A DNA stretch of 64,000 nucleotides from Syngnathus acus (lineage: Eukaryota; Chordata; Actinopteri; Syngnathiformes; Syngnathidae): the NCBI RefSeq assembly GCF_901709675.1, contig NC_051103.1, forward strand, positions 3,335,501-3,399,500. Reading direction: 5' to 3'. Each line of letters starts with the position of its first letter. The first letter of the stretch is position 1. This document shows positions 60,918-64,000 of this stretch, one piece after another. A model generated the notes under the pieces. That model had not been told where the DNA came from, ran no database searches, and saw only the letters and a list, made by a program, of their open reading frames with translations. The position numbers and the translations under genes are program-made.

Positions 60918-63458
60918 CATGGTTTTATGTGGCCTGTCGTGGTCTGTAAAGGAATTCTGAACAGAACCACAAATGGACCAAGACACAGCCAGACAACATA
61001 AAACTCAACCAACTGGTTCCTGCTCTTTGGCTTTTTCTTCTTCATCCACAGCGACTTTCTCATCGTCAGCTGATTATTCATTTTCATTTATATGAAGTTA
61101 TATTTTTATCAATATTTTTTTATTGACATATTTTTAGTTTTTTTTTGGTCAGATAATCTTCTCTACACACGCCTGCCTATTGACATTAAATTCAATGTCA
61201 GGTTATTTATTTTACTCTTTCACACTTGGCTTTGCATAAGGAAGAAAAAAAAAACTCAAATTTAAACTTGTTTGCGCTTGGAAAGAATTTATTCCCCCCC
61301 TGACAAATGAGCTGCAAGTAACTGGCCAAGTAAACACTTTTATAGTTGACAACCTCTAAATAAATACTGGACATTGACTAAAACCAACATGTAAGTACAC
61401 ACAACTCATAACGGTGCACTTTAGATGATGACTCTTGGCTCAATCGTCAGGATCCACTTTTGTATCCTCAATTTCTTCCGCATCTTTAATTAATCGCGTC
61501 GCCTCCATCATCTCCTCAGGTGGTTGTCATTTTGCAAAAAAAAAAAAAAGCTCATCAGCACGTGTGAGGTGGCAACATCTCCTCCTGACACAGGAGCCAG
61601 GACAAACTCAGAGTGTGAAAGGTCTCATTTATCACCGGGCACCACAGGGCTGCGAGCCCAGCCAAGCTGTAGCCGTGGGCAGTCGGGGCAAGGCAAAGGC
61701 TTGGGTAGAGTGCTGGGAAAAAAAAAGGAAGGAACAAGATCTTAAGATGCAAAGCAGGCTGCCAAATAGGAGGTTTATGTCGGGTGGGGTGATTTGGTTC
61801 TACCAAGCAGAATCTATTAAAATGTGCTTTTGATGGCAAACTCATGTCTTTATACAAATATCAGCAATGGGACATTTTTTGCATTTGGCTATTTACACAT
61901 GATTTAGTAAATCGTAGTATTTAGTCCCGTGTGTATGTGCGTGCAAATCATTTTGGTCATCTTTTTTGTTGAATTTGATTTTATTTTTATCTCTTTGCTA
62001 CCATGGAATCATATAGGCTGGTAATATATCAAATCGTAAATAAAATATAAAAATAAATGATGTATTTAAAACAGTAAGCGCAAACCATTTGTAAACAAAA
62101 TTGAACACATAACGTTTCAACTTTGGCCCATGATGGATGAATTAATGAATCATAAGATATATTACAAAAACGTTCTTGGATTTTCACATTATTAACATTT
62201 TTATTCAAGCCTTTAACTAAAGGGAAAAAAAATTCAGTGGTCCTGCCAGTTGAACATTATCTATTTTCAAGTCACCGCAAACAACAGTATACAAGTTTAT
62301 ACTTGTCAAAAGAAAGACATTTAAGATGGTCTCATTTAGAAATAGAAAAGCCCCAAAAGCCAAACTGTCTCTGTTTAGATTTGACATGGATATTGCTTGA
62401 CACACACTGTACGTAAATTATGGGATATAGTTTTTTTTTTTTTTTTCTGTCCTCGGTACAAACCAGCCCTCATTAAAGAGCATCGTATTATGTGGTTAGG
62501 TTTGTTTGCGCTGCAGTTTACACACCAAACACAGTTGCCAGGCAGTGGAGATGCAGATCAATACCAAGCGGTGGAATACGTTAATTCCCATGTGAATTAT
62601 GGTCGAGGGTGTGACGTCGAGCTTCGCTTTGAAAAAATGTGGGACTGATTATGCATTGACTTGATCTTCTTGCCAAGTAACTGCGGGTCAGAGAAGAAAA
62701 TGCAAATCTGTTCAAAGTCAGGCGGATCAGTTTGTCACTACGCTGGTTTTCGAGTCATTCGCGTTGTTTGTTGTTGCTCCCAAACATCAACATTTTCCTT
62801 TCTCATTTTGAAAAAATTGAAGATGATTGAGCAGAATTTTCCAACTTCACATTCCCACGCTGAATAGTTTTGCATAATAAATGAAAGCCTTTTACATTCA
62901 ATCTTTTGTTACGTGCAAAGTGAGTGGAACAGCCTGCTGGGAAACCAACTTTCCAAATTCCATAGAATACATTTAGTGTACAGCCCAAAATTATAGAGCA
63001 GAACGAGAAAACATAAAAACACAAGACGGCTAATTTTATGTTGACTGAAAGTCATTTGAATGTTACAATGGAAAATTCCCGTTGATCTTTACCGCACATT
63101 TAAAAGTTGTTGTGGTGGCTCCTGTCAATGACTTCTAAAATGCTTCATTTGTCTCAATAAATAATTTAATTATGTCGTATGAATTTATGTGGACTAGATC
63201 AACTCAAATATTGACAATAAAATAAATTTTTTTTACGAATCCCTCGGTTGATCGTGGCCGCACGTATCTTGGCTGTCTGATCTTAGCAACAGCTTTCGAT
63301 TCCTTTTTTTCATAATAGCCCAAATTCCGACCACACTTGGGTCAACTTTAAGGGAAATGTGAAGAAACGGTCCATTGCACTCGAATCGGAACGGGAAATG
63401 TGAGACATATGAAGAGCTCAACTCCAGTCATCTCGAAATGATCTCTGCGGCGGAGGCT

Positions 63459-63482
63459 GGGGAAGGGGAGAGGGAGGGGGGG
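63459..63482 (+). repeat. G-quadruplex motif
   Basis: Runs GGGG, GGGG, GGG and GGGGGGG separated by AA, AGA and A, which fit the G3+N1-7 rule. Confidence 0.7.
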
Positions 63483-64000
63483 CGTTCCTTCCTCTTTGCC
63501 TGCATACTCATTGCCCGGGCGTCTTTTTAAAGTTCGACTCCAATGTTTTAGGAGGCAAAAGTCCTACCGCAGTACCAAATTTTATGTGCCGACTTGTTAT
63601 TGTTGATTTAGTCTGATTCCAAGACTCATTAATGGACTTTGGACAGGTAGAGGCTACTCCTTTGGTAAATCGAATTAATTCAGCTGCATTCTTTGAGACA
63701 TGTTCTAGAAAGAAAAAAAAAAATCTCACATGTTACAAAGACCTGACTGAATCCACGACTCAACCCACACACTTTTTCCAGTGGTTTTTAGCCTTGGCAG
63801 ACCTTTACCAACTACAGCAGTGCTCCAGCCTGTGCCCAATAGGAGAAGGTGATGTGCATAATTTGTTATAGATGTATTGCTCAAAATCTGAAATATAAAC
63901 ACAGCAGGAACGACAAGCTCGCTGCCCTCAAAACCACTTAGAATAACATCTCAGTTTAAGCGTTCTGGACGCTTGCATCTGATTAGGACAAACTCAACAT

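Larger units (their letters stand above)
58064..64000. other. Upstream desert, right edge, no gene seen
   Basis: Non-coding. It contains a CA repeat at about 60896-60917, a G-quadruplex motif at 63459-63482, and complex blocks at about 59350-59480, 59640-59770 and 62465-62665 that may be conserved non-coding elements. No frame is recognised. Confidence 0.5.

Overview
This window is vertebrate nuclear DNA, almost certainly from a teleost fish. It is not microbial: the only clear genes are split by GT-AG introns or sit in a spliced context, most of the sequence is non-coding and AT-rich, and it carries microsatellites, TA-flanked and 8-bp-flanked DNA-transposon relics, a tRNA-derived SINE and LINE fragments. 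I cannot fix the species. The very short sox9 introns (79 and 418 bp) and the style of the repeats suggest a compact-genome percomorph fish.

The centrepiece is a complete sox9 gene on the minus strand (coding exons 33720-33284, 33204-32954 and 32535-31751; 490 residues). It has the SOXE dimerisation region, HMG box, middle transactivation segment, a SUMO-type IKTE site and the C-terminal activation domain ending in YTQLTRP. Upstream are a CCAAT box and a TATA box, a leader with a 48-codon upstream ORF, and a 37-bp alternating purine-pyrimidine tract just behind the promoter. The probable 3' UTR runs to a poly(A) signal near 30635. Whether this is the sox9a or sox9b co-orthologue cannot be settled from the window.

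A second gene lies on the minus strand at the left edge: a single-coding-exon two-pass membrane protein of 148 residues that I assign to the TMEM100 family. It has an upstream non-coding exon, a splice acceptor just 5' of the coding exon and a TATA-like promoter. It is about 28 kb downstream of sox9, in the same orientation.

The rest (about 2.7-30.6 kb and 34.2-64 kb) is gene-poor flank. That fits the known arrangement of SOX9, which lies in a gene desert of long-range enhancers. I see no further gene I can defend there. What I can support: a decayed transposon-like Myb/SANT-type coding relic with a tandemly duplicated promoter plus first exon (about 3.97-4.74 kb); a short hAT-like element with a near-perfect 8-bp target duplication (8.7 kb); three copies of a TA-flanked palindromic MITE (14.6, 37.3 and 57.8 kb), two of which share an internal hAT-like piece; a tRNA-derived SINE (45.7 kb); LINE endonuclease and reverse transcriptase scraps (46.4 and 56.6 kb); minisatellites (21.1 and 38.2 kb); microsatellites; and two exon-like islands of unknown nature (22.6 and 50.6 kb). 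No bacterial-type system, CRISPR array, virus or toxin gene was seen.
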